NCBI GenBank assembly: GCA_030522415.1
Contig: CM060112.1
Coordinates: forward strand, 13,554,001 to 13,618,000
Length of the DNA stretch: 64,000 nucleotides
Source: Channallabes apus
Taxonomy: Eukaryota > Chordata > Actinopteri > Siluriformes > Clariidae
Direction: 5' to 3'
The first letter of the stretch is position 1. Each line of letters starts with the position of its first letter. Under the pieces are notes generated by a model, which was given only the letters and a program-made list of their open reading frames with translations, did no database searches and was not told where the DNA came from. Made by a program: the position numbers and the translations under genes. Positions 1 to 13,300 of this stretch are shown here, one piece after another.

Positions 1-156
1 GAAGACCAAAGAGGAGATTTATGGATGCAGTGAGAGAGGACATGAAGTTAGTTGGTGTGAGAGAAGAGGATGCAGAGGATAGGGTTAGATGGAGGCAGAT
101 GATTCGCTGTGGCGACCCCTGAAAGGGAACAGCCGAAAGACAAAGAAGAAGAATAC
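1..156 (+). mobile_element. 3' end of a non-LTR retrotransposon, RTE-like
   Basis: The first 122 bases read as the open C-terminal tail of a LINE reverse transcriptase. It ends in a W-R-Q-M-I-R-C-G-D-P type terminus and a TGA, followed by an A/G-rich (AAG)n-like tail. Endings of the form DRxRWRxMIRxGDP are common on fish RTE-type elements. The copy is cut by the window edge, so the rest is not visible. It lies in the stk11ip intron upstream of the first exon seen. Clade assignment is from memory of the family and is moderate. Confidence 0.6.
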
Positions 157-1026
157 AAAATGTAAGAAGGTATGACAGTTTTATATAGGGGAGTAAACAT
201 AAACAGTTTATAATTATAATTTTTTAAAGGAAAATGGTTATGCAGCACCTGTTTCTCACACATAAAGAAATAATTGGTTCTTAAAGTTGTGTACTTCGGA
301 ATGTTGTCTTATGTAAACAAAATTTGCTCTAACAAGTTTGTGATTATGTAATTGTGGCAATTTGGCCAGGTACACACAATCACCCTTGCATAACAACATT
401 TGTTTGTATGATTTTATTAGTTTTTTTTTATTATTTTATTTTCAGGACAAATGTAAAAAGACTCACATTCTACATTTGAATCGACTTTTGAAAAAAGTTC
501 TGGGAGTTATTCAGCATATTTGAAATGTGATCTGAGCCTCTTGCTTAGCAGTAATTCTTACTCCTCGCTCAAGGATACTATTCTTGCTCTGTCCCAATTT
601 GGCCACTTATGGGAAGATTCATCTGTTTTTCTAGACTGTTCTAGTATTTCTTCAATTAGGAGAAATGGCCCTTACTGTGGCTTGCTCAGGTCCTAAAATG
701 GCTTCGTAATTTATTTAAATTACTGATTTAACAAGGTGTCAGTAATTAGGCCTAGGTAATGTCCAGTATGTCTACTCTAGATAAACCCAGTGGTCAGGTG
801 ATGCAATTAAATTAAATGTTTGATTAAGCAACAAAGGGACAATTGCATTTTCACGCATAATTAACTGGTCTTGGATAACCTTTTCCAATCAATTAAACAA
901 TGGATAATTTTAAACAATGTATTTAATGTAAAATCAGTAAATGAAACCTATCTATCTGCTGTCAACTTTAATGTATGTTGTTTTGTTTTATTATTGTTTT
1001 TAACTTACTTTTTTATCTCCTTACAG
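157..1026 (+). other. Intron of stk11ip, nothing recognised
   Basis: AT-rich intronic sequence ending in the acceptor TTACAG at 1021-1026. I searched it for an upstream leucine-rich-repeat exon and found none with plausible splice sites, so the earlier exons should lie before the window. Confidence 0.5.
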
Positions 1027-1116
1027 TTAAATCTAGAAGGTAACCCACTGTACTTCCAAAGGACACACCGAAACTCAACCATGTACCACCTTTCTCCACA
1101 AGCTGCTTTCCGAGGA
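1027..1116 (+). CDS. stk11ip: stk11ip exon (first in window): last leucine-rich repeat and LRR cap
   Basis: Thirty codons in phase 0, beginning [10 protein letters not shown] and ending FRG before donor GTGTGT. The LxLEGNPL motif is the end of a leucine-rich repeat and the following residues form the C-terminal cap, as in other STK11IP proteins. Acceptor is TTACAG. The open frame runs on to 1128 in the intron; the donor at 1117 was chosen because the next exon then continues the family pattern (GLQLDG). Confidence 0.85.
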
Positions 1117-4100
1117 GTGTGTACATAAAGATGCTGCTGTTGTGTATACATACATGTTGTTTTCACTGACTGGTTTGGTAGTTAATTATTATAAATTTAA
1201 TTTGTGTGTGTTTTTCTTTTAGCTGCAACTTGATGGTTCTGCATTGTCTTCCGCTGAGCTTGCAGTAAGCAGTTACTTTTTTTTTTTTCTTTTACACTAT
1301 TTGGATACAGCAGTGTCTTAGATAGATAGTGCTTGAAGTGTAGCGCTTAAGTAGATAGCACTTGGAATGTTTTTGAAATGTGTGTTCATAGTGTGAATAA
1401 TGATTATTTTGATAATCACTTAATGAGTTGATAGTTTTTCTGATTAAGTTGTATTTAATCAATGTTGTATATATCTGATTAAGCTGTATCTAAATAAATG
1501 CAAAATTATTTTAAGTATTTATTATAGCATTTTAATCCGCACCAATAAACTCTGGTAAATAGGCTTAAATAAGTAACAGGGCCCGGTTTCTCGATAAAGC
1601 ACAATATTCGCGCGCTAAGAAGTCTCTTAAGATATGTCTCTCTTTAAGTGATAACTTTTCTAAGTGTATTTCTCGAACTGTCTCTTAGGAGTCTTCTTAA
1701 GTCGCTGCCTCTTACGTCCGACGTTACGCGGCGCTGTCTACAGTGAAGGTCCTGAATTAGCGGACATCGGTGGCTCAGGAATCGATTTTTGACTCCTTTT
1801 GCATGACAGCGTTAAGAAAGATGGCACTTTCTATGCAAATTAAGACGGCACTATTCTATTAATTCTATTAATTCTATTCTATTAATTGCACTAAATTCTT
1901 TCAATAGCGTTTATTTCGACATGGGTTAACTTATCAATAGCATGCCATAATAGAAAAATATATAAATTAAATCACCAAACTGTTGCTAGCGTCTTGAGCT
2001 GAAACTACGCTAAGTATGAGTTAAGGTTGGTCCAGACCAACCTTACGAACGTGTGACTTAGCTAAGAGATACTTAGCTTAAGAACGTTTCGGGAAATGCG
2101 CCATAACGTTAAGAGAGAGGTTAAGGTACAACTTAATAAACTGGGCCCGGTTTCTCGAAAGCTTCTTATCGCTAAGTAGTTCTTAAGTATAATACAACAT
2201 GATTCAGACATTTATCATACAGTTTGTCAGCATGAGACAAACTGTACGAACTGTATTAAAGGCTCCTTTCAAACAAAGGCAAATAAATGATATTTCTTAT
2301 ATTACAACACCACTTATGTTTATAGTTTGACTCTGGTAGTCATGGCAGATTGATAGGGTATTTTTAATATTAAGTTTTCTGCATACTTAGTGGGTGAAAA
2401 GTGTCCAGGTTTGTGCATGATTCTGCAGGTCTTGTCAAAAGCCAGGGGGCTAATACACCAGATGTCTCAAGCACCCCAAATTGCCATGGCACTTGAGCAA
2501 ACAGTTCAGGACATGTCCAGTGAAGGAGGAGAGTTAAGTGACAGCTTGTGTATCAAAGAATCAAGAGCAAGTCAAGTTTACAGAAGGAAACCCAAGGTAA
2601 GGTTGCCAAAGCCAAACATATTTACATGCCTTGATAAGCTATATTTAGTTTTGATGACAGCTTGGCACCATCATGGCATTTGCCATCAGATTTACAAGGT
2701 AGTCACCTGGAATGGTTTTAAATTCATAGGTTTGCCTTGTCAAGAGTTCATTTGTAACATTTCTTGCCTTCTTAATATGCTTTATCTGTTGTCCTGGGCA
2801 GAGGAAGGGTGGGTACAGAGTTGATGACAGCAGTATTAGTGTTACTACAACTACTATACAAATCCATATTATGGCAAGAATTGCATAATGCCTTGCACCT
2901 CCAGGGTCCAGGGTTCGATTCCCCGGCCAGGCTCGATTCCCGTCTCTGTGTGCATGGAGTTTACATGTTCTCCCCGTGCTTGGTGGGTTTCCTCTGGGTA
3001 CTCCGGTTTCCTCCCACACTCCAAAGATATGCAGGTTAGGCTAATTGGCGTTCCTAAAAAAAAAAAAAAAATTGCCCATAGTGTGTGATTGGGTGTGTGA
3101 GTGTGTGTACAGTATGTGTGTGTGCCCTGCGATGGATTGGCACCCTGTCCAGGGTGTACTCCGCCTAGTGCCCGAAGTCTCCTGGGATAGGCTCCAGGTC
3201 CCCCACGACCCTGAACACAGGATTAAGCGGTATAGAAAATGAATGAATGAATGTATTCCCAAGTGCAGTTGCCAAAATTATCAAATGCTATGATGAAACT
3301 GGCTCTCATAAAGACCATCCCAGGAAAGCAAGACCAAAGCTTACATTTGCAGGGCTTAAAGTATTCCGGCACTGTGCCGGATCTCCGGCGTGCGGCCGTG
3401 AGGGAAAAAAATTATTATATTTTAGAGCCTGCGCATGCGGTTTAATATTTTCGAGCCAATTTATTTCACCTACCAATCATATGAGAGGAACGCATAACTA
3501 ACGTTACAAGCCTATCAGAAGCAGAGAAGGGCGGGTCCTTGCAACATGGTATGATTGACACCCATACGTCAATGTCACGTTGCCGTTGTCGGAGAAAAAA
3601 AAATGGAGCTATGGAAAAAAGTTTATGAAGCCTGGGGATGATGTCCTAGAAATAGATAAAGGACTCAAAAATAAATGGCGCTGGGCGTGGATTGAAGAAA
3701 GTAGAGATGGCAAGCCTTTTGGTAGTTGGTGCAAGAACCTGAGAGAGCCTGGGGCTTGTTTCTGCACGATTTGCTCGAGGAAGCTACTGTATGCCAGCAG
3801 CGGTAAGAAAGTGCTTGCTCGTCATGATTTAGACTCCGGTCATAGAGCCGCTGCCCGTGCACTCAAACTTACCACGACGTTGCCGGGAGCAACTGTTACA
3901 GCTGACACACCGTTGTCGATGACTGACCATGTCTGCCATTTAAAAATACGTGAAAATAAAAAAATAAGTGATAATGGCCTTGATTTCACTTTTAATCTTC
4001 AGTTTAGCAGTTCAGTTCTTTAGCACTTCGAGCACTTGTTATTTAAGCACTTTAAGCACTTGCTATTGTTTAGCAGTTTTCTAAGCACTTTAAGCTCTTG

Positions 4101-6107
4101 TTACTTTATTTTTGTGATTATTGTCAATATTTGAAGTAAGCCCTTCAAATAAAAAAAAAGTCCCCCCCCAAAAAAAGTTCAGGCTCAGGATTTTTTTTTA
4201 CTTTAACCCCTGCATTTGCTGAGCATAATTTGCTGCGGAAGTGTGCTTGTATATCAAAGCACTCGTATCTCAAAGTGAATTTCTCCATAAGAAATAATGA
4301 AAACTCAGATGATTCATTCCACAGCCCAAAAGTATTCATATACTAATATATAATGAATACAAAATATAAAGTAAAAATAAAATTAATCAACCTGCACTTT
4401 ACCTTTGAAAAATCCTGACAGAGCAGTGTTTAGTGTGTGTATGTATGTATGTATGTGTGTGTGTGTGCGCGCGCGCGCGCATGCACGTATATCGGTGTGT
4501 GTTACTGTGTGTTTACTGTATGCGTACACACGCGTTCAGAATGTTATAATGAACAGTTATCATATCGGACGGATGTTGACTGCGAGTAACTCATGCACAC
4601 AGTCTGGGCATGGGAGACAATTATCCATAATCCCGTAGTGTGTGAGAGAGAAGAACCATTGGCTCAGTTTTGCGCATGATTCCTACTCGTATATCAAGAC
4701 CTCTCTTGTTTATTAAGGTTTTTAAGGTCCTGAAAGCACCATTTTTTAAATTTAAATAAATGTGTTGTGCTTCACAGAATATATACAAGAAGAACTTACT
4801 GTTTCTAAAAGCCAGACCAAATAGCTTCTTCACTGCTTTTAATTCGGATTGTTAAATATGCTTATGGCAACATAGGTAACATGTAGCCATTTAAAAAAAA
4901 AAGCTTTGAAAAGGACATTGCTTTACAGCTGTGCACTGATGTGTAAACAGCTTTTTCAAACACAACTATTAATTTATTGTGTATATTAAACTTTATTTAG
5001 TTGTTTAATGTTACATGAAAAATAACATGCCTACCGGCTCACTATTATTTTCTGATCAAATTTAAAGACGCCCGTGCATGCCTACAAAAAAAGTTGAAGT
5101 ACAACAAAGAATCTGAAGTATAATAAGTTAGCCTTAGGTACAGTAACTGAGCCAAATTAGCTTAACGACGTCTCCCAATTTACAGTTTGCTCTGAAGTCC
5201 TTGCAGTCTCTACCAGTACGATTAATTTTTGACGGGTAGCGATCCTCCATCGAGCAATTAACAATGTAAACAAATTCTCAAAGACATGAAAACGGCTCTT
5301 CAGCACTTTTTGACACGAGCAATAAGGACGTGTTATCGACACAATGCGGTTTTAATAGCCAGCCATTAAGGAATTTACCTAAATAAATGAACATCGGTAA
5401 CATCACTACCGTCAATAACAGAAATTAAAATTACACTACTGTTTATTACGAACTATTATGGAGGTGTTAACAATATGATAATGACCTCATTGTGTCTGCT
5501 ATGTTTTTTTGTATTTGTTGTTTTTTGTGATCTGAGTATACTTTGAAATAAGACTGCTCACAATGACTTGACTTTACAAAAGGCTGTGTTTTTATTTAGC
5601 CAGTACAGTGAAACCTCAAATTGCAATTAATACGCGGTTTGCAAGTGTTCTGCAAGACGAGCAAAGATTTTTAATAAATTTTTACTTGAAAAACAAGCAA
5701 GTCTTGGCCGAGTATCATGTATCATGCATGCGCTTCTTGTTTTGACCCCAAGCGTCACGTGATCACAACTGAGCCAATGTTATTTCTTTCTTCCCCCACA
5801 AAATTGTGGGTAATTGTCTCCCCTCCTGGGTCTCCTACTGGTATAATCAACATCCATGCTTGTGCACGTGTGCACATAAAACATATTTTATTTTGTACTT
5901 GTAAGCGCGTGTGTCCAGCACACGTGTATTGTTTCTTATAACACACGTGTGTGCACACGTGTAAAGCAAAAGAAAGTTCAATTAAATTTTATGTGTATAG
6001 CGCTTTTAACAATTGACATTGTCTCAAAGCAGCTCTACACAATCAAAATAATTATTTAAGTCTCATTAGAGAGGTTAAAAATCCATTTTCTCCCTCTGTT
6101 TCAGCCT

Positions 6108-6150
<43 letters not shown>

Positions 6151-8658
6151 AATTTGTTTTATTTTTACTTGATATTTTGTATGAATCATTTTTATGTATT
6201 TATTTTTGGGGGCTGTAGAATGAATAATTTGAGTTTCCATTATTTCTTATGGGAAAATGTGCTTTGATTTACAAGTGTTACGGATTATGCTCGTAATCCA
6301 AGGTTCCACTGTATACATTTTAGTTTTGTTGTTTTTCTGGGCTACTTGTATTGAATTTACCTGAATTTTGCCTGCTTTGCAAATGTTACCATTCTTTATG
6401 ACTGAAACCAGGCTGTCCTGAAATCAGGCTGTCTTTATTGCCTTTTACAAAGTGGAAGTGTGCACGATGTGACAGCTTTATTGTGTGCTCTTGCGAGATG
6501 TGAGCAGCTTTATTTCAGTCATAAATTCACAACCACATTCCATCCATTCGTAGTCAAATAATTATTCAATACTGGACACAATCAGCAAAAACAGCATGGT
6601 GATTATTATTTGAATAATAAAAAAGCCTGAAGAACCTTGTGTGACAAGCAATTCTTACATCGATATTGAAGATTTTATTTCGTTTTTTATCATCACGTCT
6701 AAAAAAGAATACAAATAAAAATATAAACAATGCAGCAATTACCATTTGAATAGAGCCGTGTGAACGGAGCGCTGAGCACAGGGAGGGGGGCATCTCCAAC
6801 GCGTGTGGATACGAGAACCATTTACAGTGGTGTGAAAAACTATTTGCCCCTTCCTGATTTCTTATTCTTTCTGCATGTTTGTCACACTTAAATGTTTCTG
6901 CTCATCAAAAACCGTTAACTATTAGTCAAAGATAACATAATTGAACACAAAATGCAGTTTTTAAATGAAGGTTTACGTTATTAAGGGAGAAAAAAAACTC
7001 CAAATCTACATGGCCCTGTGTGAAAAAGTGATTGCCCCCTTTGTTAAAAAATAACTTAACTGTGGTTTATCACACCTGAGTTGAATTTCTGTAGTCACCC
7101 CCAGGCCTGATTACTGCCACACCTGTTTCAATCAAGAAATCACTTAAATAGGAGCTACCTGACACAGAGAAGTAGACCAAAAGCATCTCAAAAGCTAGAC
7201 ATCATGCCAAGATCCAAAGAAATTCAGGAACAAATGAGAACAAAAGTAATTGAGATCTATCAGTCTGGTAAAGGTTATAAAGCCATTTCTAAAGCTTTGG
7301 GACTCCAGCGAACCACAGTGAGAGCCATTATCCACAAATGGCAAAAACATGGAACAGTGGTGAACCTTCCCAGGAGTGGCCGGCCGACCAAAATTACCCC
7401 AAGAGCGCAGAGACAACTCATCCGAGAGGCCACAAAAGACCCCAGGACAACATCTAAAGAACTGCAGGCCTCACTTGCCTCAATTAAGGTCAGTGTTCAC
7501 GACTCCACCATAAGAAAGAGACTGGGCAAAAACGGCCTGCATGGCAGATTTCCAAGGCGCAAACCACTTTTAAGCAAAAAGAACATTAAGGCTCGTTTCA
7601 ATTTTCCTAAAAAACATCTCAATGATTGCCAAGACTTTTGGGAAAATACCTTGTGGACCGACGAGACAAAAGTTGAACTTTTTGGAAGGTGCGTGTCCTG
7701 TTACATCTGGCGTAAAAGTAACACAGCATTTCAGACAAAGAACATCATACCAACAGTAAAATATGGTGGTGGTAGTGTGATGGTCTGGGGTTGTTTTGCT
7801 GCTTCAGGACCTGGAAGGCTTGCTGTGATAGATGGAACCATGAATTCTACTGTCTACCAAAAAATCCTGAAGGAGAATGTTCGGCCATCTGTTCGTCAAC
7901 TCAAGCTGAAGCGATCTTGGGTGCTGCAGCAGGACAATGACCCAAAACACACCAGCAAATCCACCTCTGAATGGCTGAAGAAAAACAAAATGAAGACTTT
8001 GGAGTGGCCTAGTCAAAGTCCTGACCTGAATCCTATTGAGATGTTGTGGCATGACCTTAAAAAGGCGGTTCATGCTAGAAAACCCTCAAATAAAGCTGAA
8101 TTACAACAATTCTGCAAAGATGAGTGGGCCAAAATTCCTCCAGAGCGCTGTAAAAGACTCGTTGCAAGTTATCACAAACGCTTCATTGCAGTTATTGCTG
8201 CTAAGAGTGGCCCAACCAGTTATTAGGTTCAGGGGGCAATTACTTTTTCACACAGGGCCATGTAGGTTTGGATTTTTTTTCTCCCTAAATAATAAAACCC
8301 CTCATTTAAAAACTGCATTTTGTGTTTACTTGTGTTATCTTTGACTAATAGTTAAATGTGTTTGATGATCAGAAACATTTTGTGTGACAAACATGCAAAA
8401 GAATAAGAAATCAGGAGGGGGGCAAATAGTTTTTCACACCACTGTATGTACAAATGTTTTCTGGGTTGCTACAATTTTTCATTTATAAAAAACACTTGCA
8501 AAGAGAAAAAAGGGATTGGCAAATCTGCCTCCACTTTGTTTTCTTCAAGTGAAGAAAAATAAATATTTGGGTAATCCCGTTGTTAACACACTTTTTTACA
8601 TATTTGTGAATACATCAATCACATGGAAAAGCTGCACCCAGATAAACCTGCTTTAAAA

Positions 8659-8706
<48 letters not shown>

Positions 8707-10305
8707 ATATATACAGTGGCTTGCAAAAGTATTCAGCCCCCTTGAACTTTTCCACATTTTGTCACATTACAGCCACAAACATGAATCAATTTTATTGGAA
8801 TTCCACATGAAAGACCAATACAAAGTGGTGTACACGTGAGAAGTGGAACGAAAATCATACATGATTCCAAAAATGTTTTTAAAATAAATGACTGAAAAGT
8901 GGGGTGTGCGTAATTATTCTGCCCCCTGAGTCAATACTTTGTAGAAAGGTGCTTTGTAAAAGCACCTTTTGCTGCAATTATAGCTGCCAGTCTTTTAGGG
9001 TATGTCTCTACCAGCTTTGCACATCTAGAGACTGAAATCGTTGCCCATTCTTCTTTGCAAAACAGCTCCAGCTCAGTCAGATTAGATGGACAGCAGTTTT
9101 CAGATCTTGCCACAGATTCTCGATTGGATTTAGATCTGGACTTGTGATACAGTGGACTGTACCACTGTACACATGGATACGTTTTGTTTTAAACCATTCC
9201 ATGAGCTTTATGTTTAGGGTCGTTGTCCTGCAGGAAGGTGAACCTCTGCTCCAGTCTCAAAGTCTTTTGCAGAATCCAAGAGGTTTTCTTTCAAGATTGC
9301 CCTGTATTTGGCTCCATCCATCTTCCCATCAACTCTGACCAGCTTCCCTGTCCCTGCTGAAGAGAAGCACCCCAAAGCATGATGCTGCCACCACCATATT
9401 TGACAGTGTGGATGGTGTGTTCAGAGTGATGTGCAGTGTTAGTTTTCCGCCAGACATAGTGTTTTGCACTTTGGCCAAAATGTTCCATTTTGGTCTCATC
9501 TGACCAGAGCACCTTCTTCCACATGTTTGCTGTGCAAACGGAACTTCTTATGGTTTTCTGTTAACAATGGCTTTCTTCTTGCCGCTCTTCCATAAAGGCC
9601 AACTTTGTGCAGTGCACGACTAATAGTTGTCCTATGGACAGATTCCCCCACCTGAGCTGTAGATCTCTGCAGCTCGTCCAGAGTCACCATGGGCCTCTTG
9701 GCTGCATTTCTGATCAGCGCTCTCCTTGTTCAGCCTGTGAGATTAGGTAGACGGCCTTGTCTTGGTAGGTTTACAGTTGTGCCATACTCCTTGCATTTCT
9801 GAATGATCGCTTGAACAGTGCTCCGTGGGATGTTCAAGGCTTTGGAAATCTTTTTGTAGCCTAAGCCTGCTTTAAATTTCTCAATAACTTTATCCCTGAC
9901 CTGTCTGGTGTGTTCTTTGGACTTCATGGTGTTGTTGCTCCCAATATTCTCTTAGACAACTTCTGATGCCGTCACAGAGCAGCTGTATTTGTACTGACAT
10001 TAGATTACACACAGGTGCACTCGATTTAGTCATTAGCACTCATCAGGCAATGTCTATGGGCAACTGACTGCACTCAGACCAAAGGGGGCTGAATAATTAC
10101 GCACACCCCACTTTGCAGTTATTTATTTGTAAAAAATGCTTGGAATGATGTAAGATTTTCGTTCCACTTCTCACTTGTACACCACTTTGTATTGGTCACG
10201 TGGAATTCCAATATAATTGACTCATGTTTGTGGCTGAAATGTGACAAAATGTGGAACAGTTCAAGGGGGCCGAATACTTTTGCAAGCCACTGTGTGTGTG
10301 TGTGT

Positions 10306-10372
<67 letters not shown>

Positions 10373-13300
10373 TACTACCGTTCAAAAATTTGTCACTTTC
10401 TAACTCCATGATCGTTGGAGAAGAGAAGATTTTTATTTAAAAAATTGGTCATTTTTCAGGCTGATAACTCTAAATTAACTTCTCGTCTGCGGCAGAGGTA
10501 GGTTTTGGTCTCGCCCTCCTGCGATGGCCTTCATACAGTAAGAGCCAGTATCATTATGGTGCTTGACGGATTTTGCAAATGCACTTGACAATACTGTTCT
10601 TGCAAGAAGTATTACAGAAAGGCTGACCTCTTTAAATAACAACTAACTGTTGTTTTTGCTGTTGTTACGTAATTACCTAATTCCATGTGTGTTGAAATCC
10701 CCAGTATTGTTGTACAAACCGGATTCCAAAAAAGTTGGGACACTAAACAAATTGTGAATAAAAACTGAATGCAATGATGTGGAGATGGCAAATGTCAATA
10801 TTTTATTCAGAATAGAACATAAATCACGGAACAAAAGTTTAAACTGAGAAAATGTATCATTTTAAGGGAAAAATATGGTGAATCAAAATGTCATGGTGTC
10901 AACAAATCCCAAAAAAGTTGGGACAAGGCCATTTTCACCACTGTGAATCCAGTTTGTAGAATGTAGAAGCCAGTTTGTAGAATGTAGAAAATAAATCACT
11001 AATAAATCACTGTATATATGTGTATATAAACAGCTGTTTTCTTATAAAACTGCAAAAATCTGTCTAAAACTGATTTTAAGCAATGAATTTTCACTTCAAA
11101 TATTGACTGTTTATTTTATTACTCTTTATTGCTCTTTATAGAAGGTTCGTTTATACAGAAATGTTTTCAAAAGCACATTTTGCTTATGCCATATTTTTGT
11201 ATGTTCCCAAGACTTTTGCACAATACTATAAGTAAAATAGTTGTTAGGTTTTACTGAGCTTGCTGGAGAAAAAAGACCGGAAGAAAGATTTTGCTTCTTG
11301 CTGTTGCATGGGGCCCAGTAAGCAAACCTCAACACCCTAAGGAACTGCCGCTAAGGTCGCGGTACCATTCACCACAGCACATACGTAGGTCCCATAGGGT
11401 CATGCACTGAGGGGGCAAAAGCCAAGAGCTGCCTCTGTAGCACAAAGAGAACTTATACTGTACTTTCCCTTATAATGTTGGAATATTGTTGTAATTATGG
11501 CTGATGAGTGTAATGTTGTGCAATGGATTATTGTGCGTACATTTTTATTAATTTTTCTGTTTTGCAGCATAAGGTGAAGGTGAGGAGAGCTAGCATTTCA
11601 GAACCTAGTGATACAGAGCCCAGTTCATCATCTTTGCAAAGTGAGTGCTAAACGTTTTATAATTGTACGCCATTTAATAATGTGATTTTAGGTAAGAGCA
11701 TGTTTAGAGAACTCTTTAGACTTTCACATACATGAAAGGGGCTTCTAGAAACATCTTGTAAATATAGAAAACTGTTTAAGCATATGATCTTCAAAGAATT
11801 TTTAGGTAAAGCCAAATCCATAGAACAAAACTTTATTAAACTTAATTAAATAAAATTAAATTAAATACAAAATTATTTGTATAGCACTTTAAACAATTGT
11901 CATTTTCCCAAAGTAGCTTTACACAAAAAAAAGAAAACATGATAAAAAGATTGGTCAAATTTAACAATAGAAATTAAATAACTTTAAATTTTGTTTTACT
12001 ATTGTATCTTGTTCTTGAAAATAGATCTTTAGTAATGGCTTAATAATTGCCAGTGTATCATCCACTGTATTCTAATTATTATTTTATATTATCAGTCATT
12101 TACATTGAATGCTTGGTTTAAATTTTCTTTTAAAATTTGAAAACCACTGAATGTAAATGTCCCTGTTATGTCTTCTTTTTCCTTAAGATGTCACCCTGTG
12201 TCACCACAAGGACATTAAGAAACTAGAAAGCTTTCGGGAGCAGATGGGCAAGGACTGGTTGTGTTGCCAGCATCATCTTCATCATACACCAGCCACTGTA
12301 TCAGGTCGCAGGCCGGACAGACAAGTACAAGTGCAAGTACAAGTACAAGTGATCCCTGAAAACTACTGTGCCCCTTCACCTCCACCAGCCAAAACTGATT
12401 GCACCACATCCAGATTAGACTCTCTCCCTGTGCCACTGTTATCCATTGAGTCAAAAAGGGAAGAAGAGGAGATTTTGGTCTGTCAGCCGGAGAGAGAATC
12501 TACCCTGCAGTGCACAGGCTACAGCTTTGTAGAAATAGAGTCTACACTAGAGATAAGTGTAGGAGACTCACAATCTCCAGAGAAGGCCAACATCGATCCA
12601 GCATTTGGAGAAGAAGAAGATGACCTTGAAGGTCTGTGCGGCACCTAATTGTAATAATTTTTATTGGTCCTGTCAAAGTTTCAGTGGAAGATTTTTATAG
12701 TTATGTACTCTTAAGGCACATTCTCAGAGTGACGCAATTTTGGTTCCACTTTTAAGAGTAAGAGCATTTTATCAACATTCATAAAATAGGAAATCACTCC
12801 TATCTCACCAAATCCTATGAAGAGCGCCAGAGATGCCCTAACTGGTTAGGAGTAGCAATTAGGTGTTCAGCCAGAGACGTGCAGGCGAGAGACATTTTGG
12901 TAACACTGAGTGGCGTGAGACTCAAAAATGGAATACTTTTTCGTAACAGTGTGGTATGCAACTGGTCCCTTAACAAACATTTTGTAGGCTGTCTCTACAG
13001 GTAGGTGCTACATTACGTTTTTAGTAACAGCAACGATGCAGCTTTGTGTGATGATTTGGGTTTGTCACAGTCGACAATAATGAATCAAACTGAATCAAAA
13101 GTGCAGGTTTAGATTTTCCCACCATACAGCATGAAATAAAACAAAAACAAGCTGCATTCAGCCCTGGAATTGTGGAAAATATTTTTCCCAAGCACCGACC
13201 AAGAGGCTTATGTGAACCAAATACATTATCACAGCATCAACCCTCAAGTGGTAATGGGTGCAACATGAAGTTTGATCTATTATTTACATATACTGTTATT

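Larger units (their letters stand above)
5606..6311 (+). mobile_element. MITE of the CAGTGAAACCTCGG family, full-length copy with TA target duplication
   Basis: It begins CAGTGAAACCTC and ends AGGTTCCACTG, flanked on both sides by TA (5604-5605 and 6312-6313), as for Tc1/mariner-type insertions. The halves carry the family's CACGTGATCACAACTGAGCC block (5756-5775) and CCATTATTTCTTATGGG (6238-6254). A LINE-tail fragment (5976-6050) and a (TG)n array (6109-6146) sit inside. Confidence 0.8.

Noticed and set aside
2912..2922. Functional tRNA gene (B-box-like GGTTCGATTCC)
   Set aside because: No A box, no cloverleaf; it belongs to a 5'-truncated SINE.
2645..3019. 124-codon minus ORF
   Set aside because: Spans intron and SINE; the G-N-R-T-L-D-P-G segment is the SINE B-box read backwards.
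3580..4023. Zinc-finger-like 147-codon frame as a host gene
   Set aside because: Opens at TTG rather than ATG, similarity to transposon N-terminal fingers, no continuation; kept only as a transposon fragment.
10119..10440. ORFs of 82-97 codons reading poly Y-I across 10.2-10.4 kb (similar at 50.1-50.4, 58.1-58.4 and 18.0-18.3 kb)
   Set aside because: They are (TA)n/(TG)n microsatellites translated; no flanking coding signal.
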